From the NCBI GenBank assembly GCA_013396915.1, contig VWZL01000463.1:62001-126000 (forward strand): a stretch of 64,000 nucleotides of DNA, written 5' to 3'. Below the pieces are notes generated by a model that was given only the letters and a program-made list of their open reading frames with translations, was not told the DNA's origin and ran no database searches. Positions 24,801-35,460 of the stretch are shown piece by piece. The DNA is from Stercorarius parasiticus (taxonomy: Eukaryota > Chordata > Aves > Charadriiformes > Stercorariidae). How positions within the stretch are numbered: position 1 is the first letter of the stretch; the number at the start of each line of letters is the position of its first letter. The position numbers and the translations under genes are program-made.

Positions 24801-27800
24801 TAGCAAAATCTCGGGATCTGATATTTAAACATCAAAACGAAGCCAAAAATTTTCCTGGTCTGGCATACTCCCCCTTTGCTTTGAGAATAACCAAAGCATT
24901 AAATGCTTCAATAAATGGAGTTTTCTTAGTTTAAGTGTTAGTAAATAAAGAATCTTTTGAGCAGGCTTGGCATTCGTACAGGACTTAACAAAAAAGGCAT
25001 ATATGTAGGAACAGCCACTGCAGAATAGCAGTTGCTGTCCGCCTTTCTGCTGTCGGTGAATTTAAGGGCAATCAGCTCAAGAGATATTATTGCCTCAGTT
25101 TCCACAACCACAAAATGGGCATGCAAGGCGGATGAAAGGAAGAGGTGGTTGTTGTGGGAGGGGGCTTTAGGCAATGGGTTGGGGAAGAAATAGCATCAGC
25201 ATCCTCCTCCTTGTAGGAGGGACCTAAGAAAAGCCCGCTGGGCCATCCTCACCTCCGTCCTCTCGCTGATGGATGGTGGGTAACGAATGGTGAGGAATCC
25301 TTAGAGGAGACCTACACTTGTGTGTAGGCAATGCAGTAGTGTGCGACATCGGAGTACGTGGCTTTGCCCCCTTCCCTTTGGATGAGAAAATCCCCCTCTC
25401 CCTGCTAGCACTGACGGGTACCACATAGCCTTGCTTCCAAAACTGGAGGATCTCTGGGCTCTGCCAACAAAGCATTTGGACATATCAGGGATTTAACGTA
25501 TTGCCAAGGAAAGCCAAAATTAAAATAAAGCCCACTTAGTGTATGTGCCAGTCAGAGTTTTAAAAAGCTCTGTTAGTTATGAGAAAAATAACAGGAGATC
25601 ATCAAAATTTTTTTTGTTTTATTTAGGTTAACTTTCTCCGGAATAGAAAAGATGTTTTCATGTATTTTCCATATGTGTTTTGCAAGTTCTGAATGCCATT
25701 TTAAAATATCAATAAGATTCAGGCTTTAGGCAAAATTACTTTTCAACCACTACCTGGTGTTTGAGACTTTCTAATGTTAATTTGTGCCTTTTTTTTTTTT
25801 AAATAAGAATCCATATGGAGAACACAGCCAATAGTGTTCCAAGCCATACGATCATGAAACTACATGTAGCCTTTTTCCTTACCTTAAGTTAAAAAAAAAT
25901 AAAAAATAAATCCTATACATCTATCTATATATAAATGGTTCCAGCACTAGCCTATCTTTGTGAGAGGTGGACACATGCTATGAAGGAAGATTTCTTTTGT
26001 GCAGTGGTAGATACAGGTATTTCTTTGTGGAAGTGGAGAGAAAAAAGAAAGGAAAGTGCTTTTTTGGCTGCCTGTTTCCAGCAAGGAGGGGGTCCTGTCT
26101 GAAAGTATTTTAACTGGCAGACTAGCAAGCTGAAGTGTCCCACATATAATTGCAGCCGATCCCAAATATATAATCATCGCTACAGTGGATGCAACGATAC
26201 GTTTAGTGGGGGCGGATGAATCTACCGAGACGTGAAGAATTGAACCTTGAGGGAGATCTATAACATTTGAAAGGAAAATAATTTCAGTAATGGAAAAGTC
26301 AGGCTGACTTGGCCTGCTGGGGTTAATGGTCACTCTTAGCTCCTTAGGCATGTTTACACATTGATGTTAGGACACAACTGGGCAGAAGAGGTGCCTTGGC
26401 TTTGTGTCTCATCGGCATCGTACGAGGCACACTTTCTGTCTTTGCCCTCCTCACTGTTGCTATTCTCTCTCTTTCTTTCTCTTCCTCACTTATCCTTGGC
26501 TCATAGGGTAAAATAACATCTTCCCAACCCCTTCCATACCTACCTCTGGTCCTTCACTGAGTTATACAAAACGATAAAATTCGCTTAAAAGCCTGCTCTT
26601 TGCGGGGAGTTCCTCCTGAGTGTAGTCTGGATGTTTAAAGAAGTTTGCTGTGTACTGGGGCTTGCTGCAGTCGTTTCAATTCAACGAGTTCAGGCTGCCA
26701 GTGACTGATAAAAGCATACACAATTTAGGAATCTTTAGCACTTAATTCTTAGGAATTGCGGTTGCTCAGCAAATGTTATGGTGTGCCCTTTATTCAGCAA
26801 TCATGAGCCAGCAGTAAATTGCCAGAAACAGGTTCAACTGGGGGAAAACAAAAAAGGCAAAGAAAAGAGGACTTCCTCCCAGTCGAGAAATTACTCTACA
26901 CAAAAACACATATTTCATTTCACTGTAGAGATGTATTTCAAACCAATTCAGAAAGATTAAAGTTGGCAACTTTGCAATAAGATGATTTTTTCCATCTTTT
27001 AAGTTAATAGCATGATAGATATAACTTTCATCTCCAAGAAGTCAAGCTCTTTTCTCTTTCCCTTTCAAGTGGTATTTTTTTGAAAGGTACAATCAGTTGC
27101 TTTTGTTGCAAGCATCTCAACATGTACTTTCTTGTGTGAGTTAAAATCAATGTCTGATATAATCTCTGCTGGAAGTCAGAAATGGAGCTGCTGGTTGCAG
27201 CTACTAAGGGAAATTTTGTGAAGATTCACTCTGGCAGCGTTCCTTTCCAGATGTCTGAATGTCTGAAGTTTTGCCCCTAAAACGACCGTGGAAAATAAGT
27301 TTTAAGGGCCTTGAGTTGCTACTGGGAAGTCTGCATTTCAGTGCCTTATTTTGATGTCAATCTCTGGCTTCCTTATGTGCATGTTAAAAATACTACAGTG
27401 GTGACTACTGAGATTTCTGCAGTCCAGAAGTTAGAGACCTTCCACCTGGGAAGCTGCTCGGTTGCGTTTATTTGTATTGGCAGGAGAACTTTTGCGGGTT
27501 TGGAAAGCCAAGACTCAGGAGATGGTGATTGTGTTCACCTTAAAATAAATAAGTAAATAAGAATCTGGAAAGAAGATTCTTTCAAGTGGCGTGGATAGAG
27601 TATGTGAATAATTTAAGATGGTTTCCAGGAGGTCTTTCAGACGAGCAGACTCCCAAGCTGCTTATTAAAGAAGAAATAATTCTGTGCCGTCTGCTCGTGG
27701 GATGTGCACAGATAGATCATGATTTTAATGGTCAGGTCCTCCAGCTACTGCTCTGCTAGACGCTCTTCGACACACAAAGTTGCATCTCTCTTGGATTGTA

Positions 27801-30800
27801 AAACGGATTTGGATTAAGCTCATGAGGAGAGCTTGGCAGACTGTGGGTTATTCATACTACAAGGTGTCTAACCAACAGCAAAATATCATGTCTAATGTTC
27901 CACAGCCTGTTCTGCTGCGGAATTAATGGAGGGGCAAAGGGTCACTGTGGTTGCCTGGGAGAAAAATGGAGCTTGCTTTCTTAAAGGCAGTGTGGGACCC
28001 TGTGGGAAGGGCCGTCTTCTAAGTGTTGTCACTCAAATCTCTGCTGAGCCTACTTTGAACGTAGCTCAATTTTATTAGCTGCCTTTAAAAAACCAAACCA
28101 AAACAAAACAAAAAAACCCCCCAAAACAGCTGTCCTTGTATTTTAAGGACACTTGTGAGAGAAAAACTGCAGCTGGTCAGATCCTTAATTTTTACCTACA
28201 GCCTGGCCCTAGAAACTGCAATGATAAAATTAGCTGCACCACAAAGAGCAAATAAAATAAATGGATATTTTACAATATGTAAACAATTACTGGGTGACAT
28301 TTGGCTTTAGGTTAATTTCTCTGCCTACTCTGGAAAATTGCCATCTGTAAGCAAACATATTGACTAAATTATTTTCAATGATACAGAAAAAAGGGCTAAA
28401 GTACTAGCATTTCAGATAATGACATCAGCGTTATTATGGAGTTATGTTAACTTAAATGGTAGGTGGAGAAGTAGAATTAATCTCCTATGGTAAGCTGTAC
28501 TGCCTAAATAAAGAATTCATTTTTTTGATATATTGATTCTCTGTGGATTGCTTGCCAAGAAGATGCTACCATCAGCTTATCTGAATTAATACATGGTATT
28601 AGAGGAGGAAACCAACATCAATATTCCAGCACTTTGCAAACCACAACGTGCATTTGGTCGTGATTCAGATTCATCATTACGTACTTTCCATTCAGGAGAG
28701 CCCTCGCACCCCTCGGGCAATGGATATTAAACCTGGAATGTTTAAATATAAGCCCGTAGGACATTTAAAGACAATCTCTTTCTCTTGGTGCTAGGGTCTG
28801 GCTTGTGCAAAGCAGAAGCAGCTCTCTTCTCCAGCTCTTGAGGCCACGTTTCGGGGATTACGTTTGGCCATGGGTCTTGTTTTAGGGTTGCAGAACTGAA
28901 AGGGACCACATTCGGAATCCGCTGAAACCACATCGTCTTTTCCTTCCTGTATGAACTGAAGCAACTACAACGCTGTTACCATTCATGGCGTGTAGGAAGG
29001 ATGGGTTTGTGGCTGGGATGGAGAAGTGGGGCTTGAAATACTTACTAACATCAGTTTTTAACTGCGTGACCCTGAAAAAAAAATATCAGGAACACTCTGT
29101 CTTTTTGATCTGTTTTGTATTTGTGCAGCTCCTGGCACAATGCAGCCGCAAACTGAAAAGGCGTATGTGTCCAAGTAACAATCCAGAATTCAATAGTGTT
29201 AAAATACAATGTAACTCAAATATTCCAATCATGCAAAATCCTTAATTTATAGAGGGTGAATAGTCCCATTTTAGTACAGGAAGACTACTTCAAAGCCTAA
29301 AGTTAAGATCAGAATTTTTTGTTAAGTCTAGACAGTAACAGAATTAACTCATAAAGATCTAAAGATGAAGATAAATATTTTATTATATTTTAGCTCTGTG
29401 CTGATCGGAATGGCTAAGCATTAACCATGATAAGCAGGGCTTTGTATTTAAGTGAAAACCCATGAGGAAGAATAGAGTTACAGGTTGTTTCCGTAGTTAC
29501 ACTGTAACGATCATTTAGATGTTGTCTGTGACTTCTTGCCCCATTTCATTTTCAGTATGTAATTTTTAAAGAAAAGCAAAGCAAATTGCCATTTTTGGCT
29601 CATCAGCGATGAAGCACTGAATTTTTTAATGCAAGAAAAAAAAAAAAGCCGCTGGAGAGCAGCGCTGACTTGTAGCCTGCTCACTGATGCTTGGTAAATT
29701 AGACAATGGTTTTCAGCTTCCCTTCATTGCTACGGCAGCTGGCTTCAATCTGGTTTTGTGGTTTGATTAAAATAATATCATATTTTTTTTTGTGACTTGT
29801 CAATTGTCCAGTGTTGGATAACATAAACGAACTCAGCCTTTCTTCTAAGCCGAGTCAAGGTATCTACTTAGGAATAAGTCGCCAAAATACCTAGATAACT
29901 GATACAGGAGGAAAACACAATAAAATCTAGCACTTGAAAAAAGTTTGCGTAGCAAATCAGTGGAGAAGAAAAACCTGTGGAGGCTTTGTACTGTGTCTAA
30001 CCCATTTAGCTAACCTGACCTCTTTTGAATGTTTAGGTCTTGTCCCACTGAAAGGGAGGACAATTGGCCATGGTGCCATCTTCACCAGACACAGTTTAGA
30101 AATGTCATGCCCTTTTGTCTTGTGGAATTATCTGAGAATTGTTTATAAAAGCTCTAAAGACAGACTGACAGGGAACTGAGGTAAATGATCACATGTTAAT
30201 TGCTAGAAGAAACTAAGGAGTATTTCATAGGAAATGCAAATAAAGATGCAAAATTCTTCTCCAAAGACTGGGATGTCATTATATTGTCTTCGTGGAAAGC
30301 AGCAGTCTTTTTTTTGGGCAGGGTGTCAGGTTTAAATAGGCCAGAGAAATGAAAGTTGGGCAAAGAAAGAAATATTGTTCCCATTTTACGGCTGGTGAGT
30401 TTTAGCACAGGCAGTTGAAAGAACTTACACAATCTCATATAGGAGCAGTCAGAATCTGAATTCAGATTTAGTTCCAATAAGCAGCTTTTATCACAAGATT
30501 GTTTTTCTTGCTTTTATAACTTGCAGTTAGAGCATGTGCATAAATAACCAACAGGCCTTTAAAAATGGAATCCCTCCGCTTCTTCCGTTCCATTTCTAAT
30601 TCTAATCCTAGTTACATTGGCCAGTTTATTATCTCAAATGTTTACTTTCCACTATAAATGGAAATCACTTCTTTCCCTTCTTCATGTTTCATGGTCATAA
30701 TATCCTCTAGCGTTTCATTATCTCTTGGTACCTATGATAGATCAAAATCCTATGACGTTGGTCTTTTTGAAATAAATTAAATTGGCTATAATAGGAAACT

Positions 30801-32879
30801 TAAGTATCTGTAATGTTTTTTTTATAAGTAGTGGATAAACTGGACTTTCCATAGCTGAAATTGATTTCTAAATCATTTATCACGTTATGCAAATTAGTGC
30901 AAGAATGCACAGCGTAAGAGTTGGAAAATAACCATCCAGTGTCATTCTGAATAGATTGTATATTTATAGGGACATTGTTCATTAATTTTTGAGAACAGAG
31001 TCTGAACTACTATTTATCAGACACATTCTTGGTTCGATGCTCGTTATACTGCCATTACTTAGGTCCTCTAAAACCTTGCTGGAAAAGGGGGAAATGTCAG
31101 GGAAACTTGGATCAAATGATGCTTTAAGTGTCGACGGAGATAAAAAGCTCTCTTAAATTATTGCGATTGTCACAGAGAAAATAGGTTTACCTATAGTCTG
31201 AATTTGAGGACCCTTCTAAAATATTCCAAGCAAGTGGGAAGCTTCTGTTGGAGTTCTGTAGCTTCGATTACAGTTCCAACATCAGTTTTTGTTGCTCTCA
31301 TATTTCACCAAAGCAGAAGTATTGATCAAAACACAGAAAGTATTGGTGATTCATCTTGAGTCACAGTTTCCTACATCTGTTTTGTGCTAAAGTTTTATAA
31401 CAAACATTTTGACACCGAGCCGTTGAGTTGACTCATAAATACCTAACAGCTTCTCTGTATGCTAAATGTCATAAACTTGATGCACATTATAATTCACTGC
31501 TTACATGTTGCTTTGCTGCAAAAACAGCAGAGTGGAATGCGTCATGGTTTGTTTGCTGCTCCTGAGAACGTGATGAAACAGAACCTCTGATGTACAGGAA
31601 AATGACGGAGAATGGATTTTTTGGTGAGAGACAGAAGTTGCTCGCTGCTTTGCAGGCAGGGTGGTTTGTATGCACCGATCGCCGTGAATTCTGGTTCAGG
31701 CTCAGAATTAAGGTGAAATATTGCGGTGGAAGTTTGTATCTTAACTACGGACCTAGGCGCTATTGCTTTCAAGCCCGGTTCTCAATTGCATTTATCAATG
31801 CACGTCTGGTATGTTTAAGGCGTGACATTACCAATGGAATCAACCTTCAGAGGACACTTGCTGCCTAAGAGTGTCAGAGATTTAATGGAGTTACTTTACT
31901 CTGACCTATTTTGTGGCTTGAAGTGGGCATGTTGGGGCAGAACAGGAGTTCTGGGTGTGCGGTGCAGTGCTAAACTGAGCACTCCTGCAACTGCCCTGAC
32001 TTGTGCTGGGGGCTGGCAGAGAACAACGGTCTTGCAAGGGCAGTCAAATTTATTATTTTTACTGTTTTTTCCGATTCGGATTTTCCTATTCCCCTTCCTC
32101 TCACCAAGAGTGCGTTGGCAGGATTTTCTATATACATACACGCTGCTGTGTGCTGGTGTTTCAGAAGATGGCTTGGCTTAGTGTCGTGAGGCTGGTGCCA
32201 GTTTGCTTTACTCCTCCTTGTCCGTTCTGAGCCTCTGACCGGTCCCCCGAGTGCCCCGACTTCAGGAGGGATGAACTTCATCCTTATGCCAGAAAGCCTC
32301 CTTGTGCTTGAGGAGTGGACCTGTCAAACACCGCCCTGGTGACAGAGCTTTAGATGATCTTTTTAGGTATTCAGATGGTCAACACTGCCCAAGGCAAGTG
32401 ACAACCTTAATATCTGTGAGAGGAACAGCCTCAGATCCATCATTCAACACAGATCATCTGTCGCAGCAGCTGGCTGCTGTGGGAAATCCTTAAATCCATT
32501 ATTGTGACGGGTTTATGCTCATCCTACGTGGATAGGAATCTTTCCTGTAGGTGCAGAAAAACCTGGGCAGCATAAAGACCCAAAGGCAAACTACCAGAAG
32601 CGCTTGGTGAGCCAAAAAACCTGTGCTTTTAATGCTTTTAATTTATAGGTCTTCGGATGAAGGGGGTCTTTTGGTGTGCTAATATAGACACCTTTCAGTA
32701 ACAAAACTACGTAGTACCAATAGAGAAGTAATCAGTTCACTGAAAGCAATCAATATCTAAAACTTTAATGCATGCAAAAAGTAACACAGAATATGTAGGA
32801 TATGGAATGAGCAGTAAGTTTAAATGTGATTTTTTTTCAAAAGCATTTCATTAACTTGATGTTATAGTGTTGTTTTATG
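24801..32879. other. gene-free single-copy DNA
   Basis: No gene, RNA gene or transposon recognised in about 8 kb. Simple tracts: T12 at 25789-25800, CT-rich 26460-26490, A/C-rich 28086-28130 and an A run near 29636-29648. ATGCAAAT, a perfect POU octamer, is at 30887-30894 in AT-rich DNA. 28240-28500 is AT-rich and enhancer-like. Open frames such as 25947-26351 (134 codons) and 31822-32181 (119 codons) have no domain and are overlapped by other frames. Confidence 0.5.
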
Positions 32880-33330
32880 CTGGGTTCATTAAGTTACATA
32901 CAAATTAGCTTTTCGCTTCATATAGACTGTGTGCTTAATGAATATTCTAAAATGGTGTTTTATTAATGTGCCGCCTTAATTAGTGGATAAAAAAGGCTCC
33001 AAACACCTTTAAATTGTGTTATTTCCAAGGTAGCATGAGAGAAGCAGAAGGTAACAGTGAATTTCTAATTCCCTTTAGAAAATAAAAATCGAAAGTAATG
33101 GCTGCAGCTATTTGTGTCAGACATAAAAATTGATATAACATGTGGTAAACCTCCTATTGGGTATTATTACAAATGATTGATTTCTCTCTCCCCCTACAGT
33201 TTAGATGGTGCAGTGCTTACTGTACAAACAACTCATGAAAAGTCAACATGTTTTACAAGTAAATAATTTACAGCCACTCTGCGGAATACATAATAATATT
33301 TTACATTAAGTGACATTAATTAGGGGAGAA
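32880..33330. promoter_or_regulatory. candidate conserved noncoding element
   Basis: A long AT-rich single-copy block with many ATTA/TAAT cores, free of repeats. It contains a strong splice-acceptor-like sequence (TCTCTCTCCCCCTACAG, ending near 33200). The downstream sequence allows at most a 34-codon ATG frame, so a coding exon is unlikely; a noncoding RNA exon is possible. Conservation is untested. Confidence 0.25.
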
Positions 33331-34145
33331 ATATTCAAACGGTGAAGAACTGGAAGATGACTGTTGCAAAGAATTTTTTTTTACTTGCAGTCTAAATGCA
33401 AATCAGAAGCTCGAAGAGTCACGAACACATTGCTCTTGAGGGAGAAATAATTCCCGTTAAGTACCCAGCTCTGAAATTATTGCAAGATTTTGGGAATGCG
33501 AGCCAAATTCAAGTCAGTGACAGCCTCAACCATGGCTGTCATTGACGGTTTTAGACGCATTTTAGATGTATTTAATTAGAGGTGAGATATATCTCATAGT
33601 CTTGGGTCTTAATCCCACAAACACTAAAGCACGTGGTCATCCTCACCCTCAGCAGCAAACCGAGCAACTCGGCAGGATCCGTTTCATAGACCTGGATTTT
33701 TAAGGTCAGTACAGACTACGGTGGTTTAATCTTCCTCGTAAAATGTGTGCTAGAATCGCACTCAGTAATTCCTCAGTTCACCCTGATGATAACTTCCGAG
33801 TGTGCTTTTTCAGAAACACTTAGTGATCGATGATTTACCGCTTCCCGTCCACTGTTGAAAAGCTGTAGCGTTATAGTTTTAGCAAAGACATCTCTTGTGT
33901 CCCATCCGGGTTTGTCGAATTTGCACTCCCCCACTTTGTGCAATTCAAAAGTGATTCGATATTAAAAATCTCACTCGCGAATAGACAGATGTAGTTTGTT
34001 AATATTGTAAATTCGCAGAGGTTTGGGGTTTTTTTTCCAGTTTAAGCCTTGCTGCAGAATGAGGAATTTCTTCTGCTAAGAAATGTCTGTGCACACGCAG
34101 TAAAATCAAAGCCCAAACACATGAGTCAAGTCCTTCATGTACATA
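33331..34145. other. single-copy DNA with one hairpin
   Basis: No gene recognised. The hairpin at 33513-33546 is listed separately. The remainder is ordinary single-copy sequence up to the start of the CR1 copy. Confidence 0.55.
33513..33546 (+). other. 13-bp RNA-type hairpin
   Basis: GTCAGTGACAGCC (33513-33525) pairs with GGCTGTCATTGAC (33534-33546) around an 8-nt loop. Twelve pairs are Watson-Crick and one is G-T, which as plus-strand RNA would be a G-U wobble; on the minus strand that position would be an A-C mismatch. Taking loop lengths together, about one match of this quality is expected by chance in 64 kb, so the observation is weak alone. Confidence 0.4.
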
Positions 34146-34599
34146 AGGGGACAGCAAAGGGCCACCAAGATGATGGGGGCACTGGAACATCTCTCTGATG
34201 AAGAAAGGCTGAGGGATTTGGGTCTTTTCAGTCTGGGGAAAAAAGACGACTGAGGGGGGATCTCATCAATGCTGATAACTACTTCAAGGGGGGGTGTCAG
34301 GAGGACAGGGCCAGGCTCTTTTCAGTGGTGCCCAGGGACAGGACAAGGGGTAACGGGCACAAACTTGACCCTGGGAAGTTGCATCTCAACGCGAGGAGGA
34401 ACTTCTTTCCTGGGAGGGTGGCAGAGCCCTGGCACAGGCTGCCCAGAGAGGTGGGGGAGTCTCCGTCTCTGGAGACATCCCAACCCCGCCTGGCCGCGTT
34501 CCTGTGCCACCTGCTCTGGGTGACCCTGCTCTGGCTGGGGGTTGGACCGGGTGATCTCCAGAGGGCCCTTCCCACCCCTGTCACTCTGGGATTCTGTGA
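34146..34599 (+). mobile_element. CR1 LINE, second subfamily, about 450 bp
   Basis: A plus-strand CR1 copy from the end of ORF2 to the tail GGGATTCTGTGA. It belongs to a different subfamily from the 12.6-15.2 kb pair: it has AGGGGACAGCAAAGGGCC, GGTAACGGGCACAAAC and GGTGATCTCCAGAGGGCCC, and its tail is ATTCTGTG instead of ATTCTATG. The copies at 39427-39914 and 62762-63019 are close relatives in the opposite orientation. Open frames on both strands through it are CR1 3' untranslated sequence. Confidence 0.95.
34152..34253 (+). pseudogene. CR1 ORF2 C-terminal remnant
   Basis: Thirty-three codons and a TGA at 34251-34253. QQRATKMMGALEHLSDEERL corresponds to [18 protein letters not shown] in the copy at 12.6 kb, followed by RDLGLFSLGKK. 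All of the catalytic protein is missing. Confidence 0.85.
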
Positions 34600-35051
34600 A
34601 CTCCGCTGACTATAGAGGGCTGCATAGGCTTGTGTCAAAGAGGGTTTGACCACGTGTGTCATATGCATTCTGACCTACAGAGAGCCCAAAATGAGCATGC
34701 CATTTGTCTGCTAGACTGAGTTACAAATCAGATAATCAATAAAAGTTTTTCTCCTTTGATTTGAAATCAGCTTGATACAATTGTTCTACTTTACCAGTAT
34801 GAATTTGCCGAGATCTATTTATTGCATTGGCCGTGTGCAACTCGGAGAAATAAAAATGAAAGGAGGTGAGGAAGGGAAACAAAGCCTGTTGACCAGACTT
34901 CTTGCACCAAATGTTGATGCAGCTCCATAAAAAATTCCAGCTGATATCCTGAGGAGAGCTGAGCTGTAGTGTCTCTGCACAGCTCTTCTGCTCTAGAAAC
35001 CTTCCTTGGTTTAAGCCACCTCCTGCAGCCTTAACTGGATGAAAGAGTGGG
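34600..35051. other. single-copy DNA between CR1 copies
   Basis: No gene or other repeat recognised. Confidence 0.6.
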
Positions 35052-35070
35052 AGAAGGTATTATACCTTCT
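35052..35070. other. 9-bp perfect palindrome with one central base
   Basis: AGAAGGTAT, T, ATACCTTCT. It lies 20 bp before the TG/TA/CA microsatellite and may extrude as a small cruciform. Confidence 0.5.
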
Positions 35071-35126
35071 GAGAATATATATATCCCCTGTGTGTGTGTG
35101 TATATATATATATACACACACACATA
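35071..35126. repeat. compound TG/TA/CA microsatellite palindrome
   Basis: An AT run, CCCC, then (TG)6 at 35089-35100, (TA)7 at 35101-35114 and (CA)5 at 35115-35124. Because TG and CA are complementary and flank TA, 35091-35124 is a perfect 34-bp palindrome able to form a cruciform. It directly abuts the 5' truncation point of the CR1 copy that follows. Confidence 0.92.
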
Positions 35127-35320
35127 TGAGGGTGGTGAGAGACTGGCCCAGGTTGCCCAGAGAGGTGGTGGAGGCCCTGTCCCTGGAGACCTTCAAGGCC
35201 AGGCTGGATGAGGCTCTGAGCAACCTGGTCTAGTTGAAGATGTCCCTGCTCACTGCAGGGGGGTTGGACTAGATGGCCTTTAGAGGTCCCTTCCAACCCA
35301 ACACAGTCTATGATTCTATG
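35127..35320 (+). mobile_element. CR1 LINE fragment, 3' end
   Basis: Plus-strand CR1 tail running from GAGGGTGGTGAGAGACTGG through GCCCAGAGAGGTGGTGG to AGATGGCCTTTAGAGGTCCC and CTATGATTCTATG. The ORF2 part is absent. The GGCCTTTAGAGG variant differs from the next copy, so this is a separate insertion and not a duplicate. Confidence 0.95.
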
Positions 35321-35351
35321 AGATATATAACTCTGTATAAAAAAGCCTATA

Positions 35352-35460
35352 GCTTTGAGCAACCTGGTCTAGTGGGAGGTGTCCCTGCCCATGGCAGGGG
35401 GGTTGGAACTGGGTGATCTTTAAGGTCCCTTCCAACACGAACTGTTCTATGATTCTATGG
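35352..35460 (+). mobile_element. CR1 LINE fragment, 3' end, tandem orientation
   Basis: Begins GCTTTGAGCAACCTGGTCTA and ends TTCTATGATTCTATGG. It lies 31 bp after the previous CR1 copy, in the same orientation, and carries GGTGATCTTTAAGGTCCC, a different subfamily signature from its neighbour. Confidence 0.95.

Noticed and set aside
32340..32390. TTTAGATGATCTTTTTAGGT as a CR1 tail
   Set aside because: Fewer than 20 bases are similar and the core CCTGCC/TTCCAAC blocks are missing.
34269..34523. An ~80-codon frame that recurs almost unchanged at 34.3, 39.5-39.7 (minus) and 62.8-63.0 kb (minus)
   Set aside because: The recurrence looked like a conserved small protein, but it lies after the ORF2 stop in the CR1 3' untranslated region and is shared because the copies descend from one recent source element.
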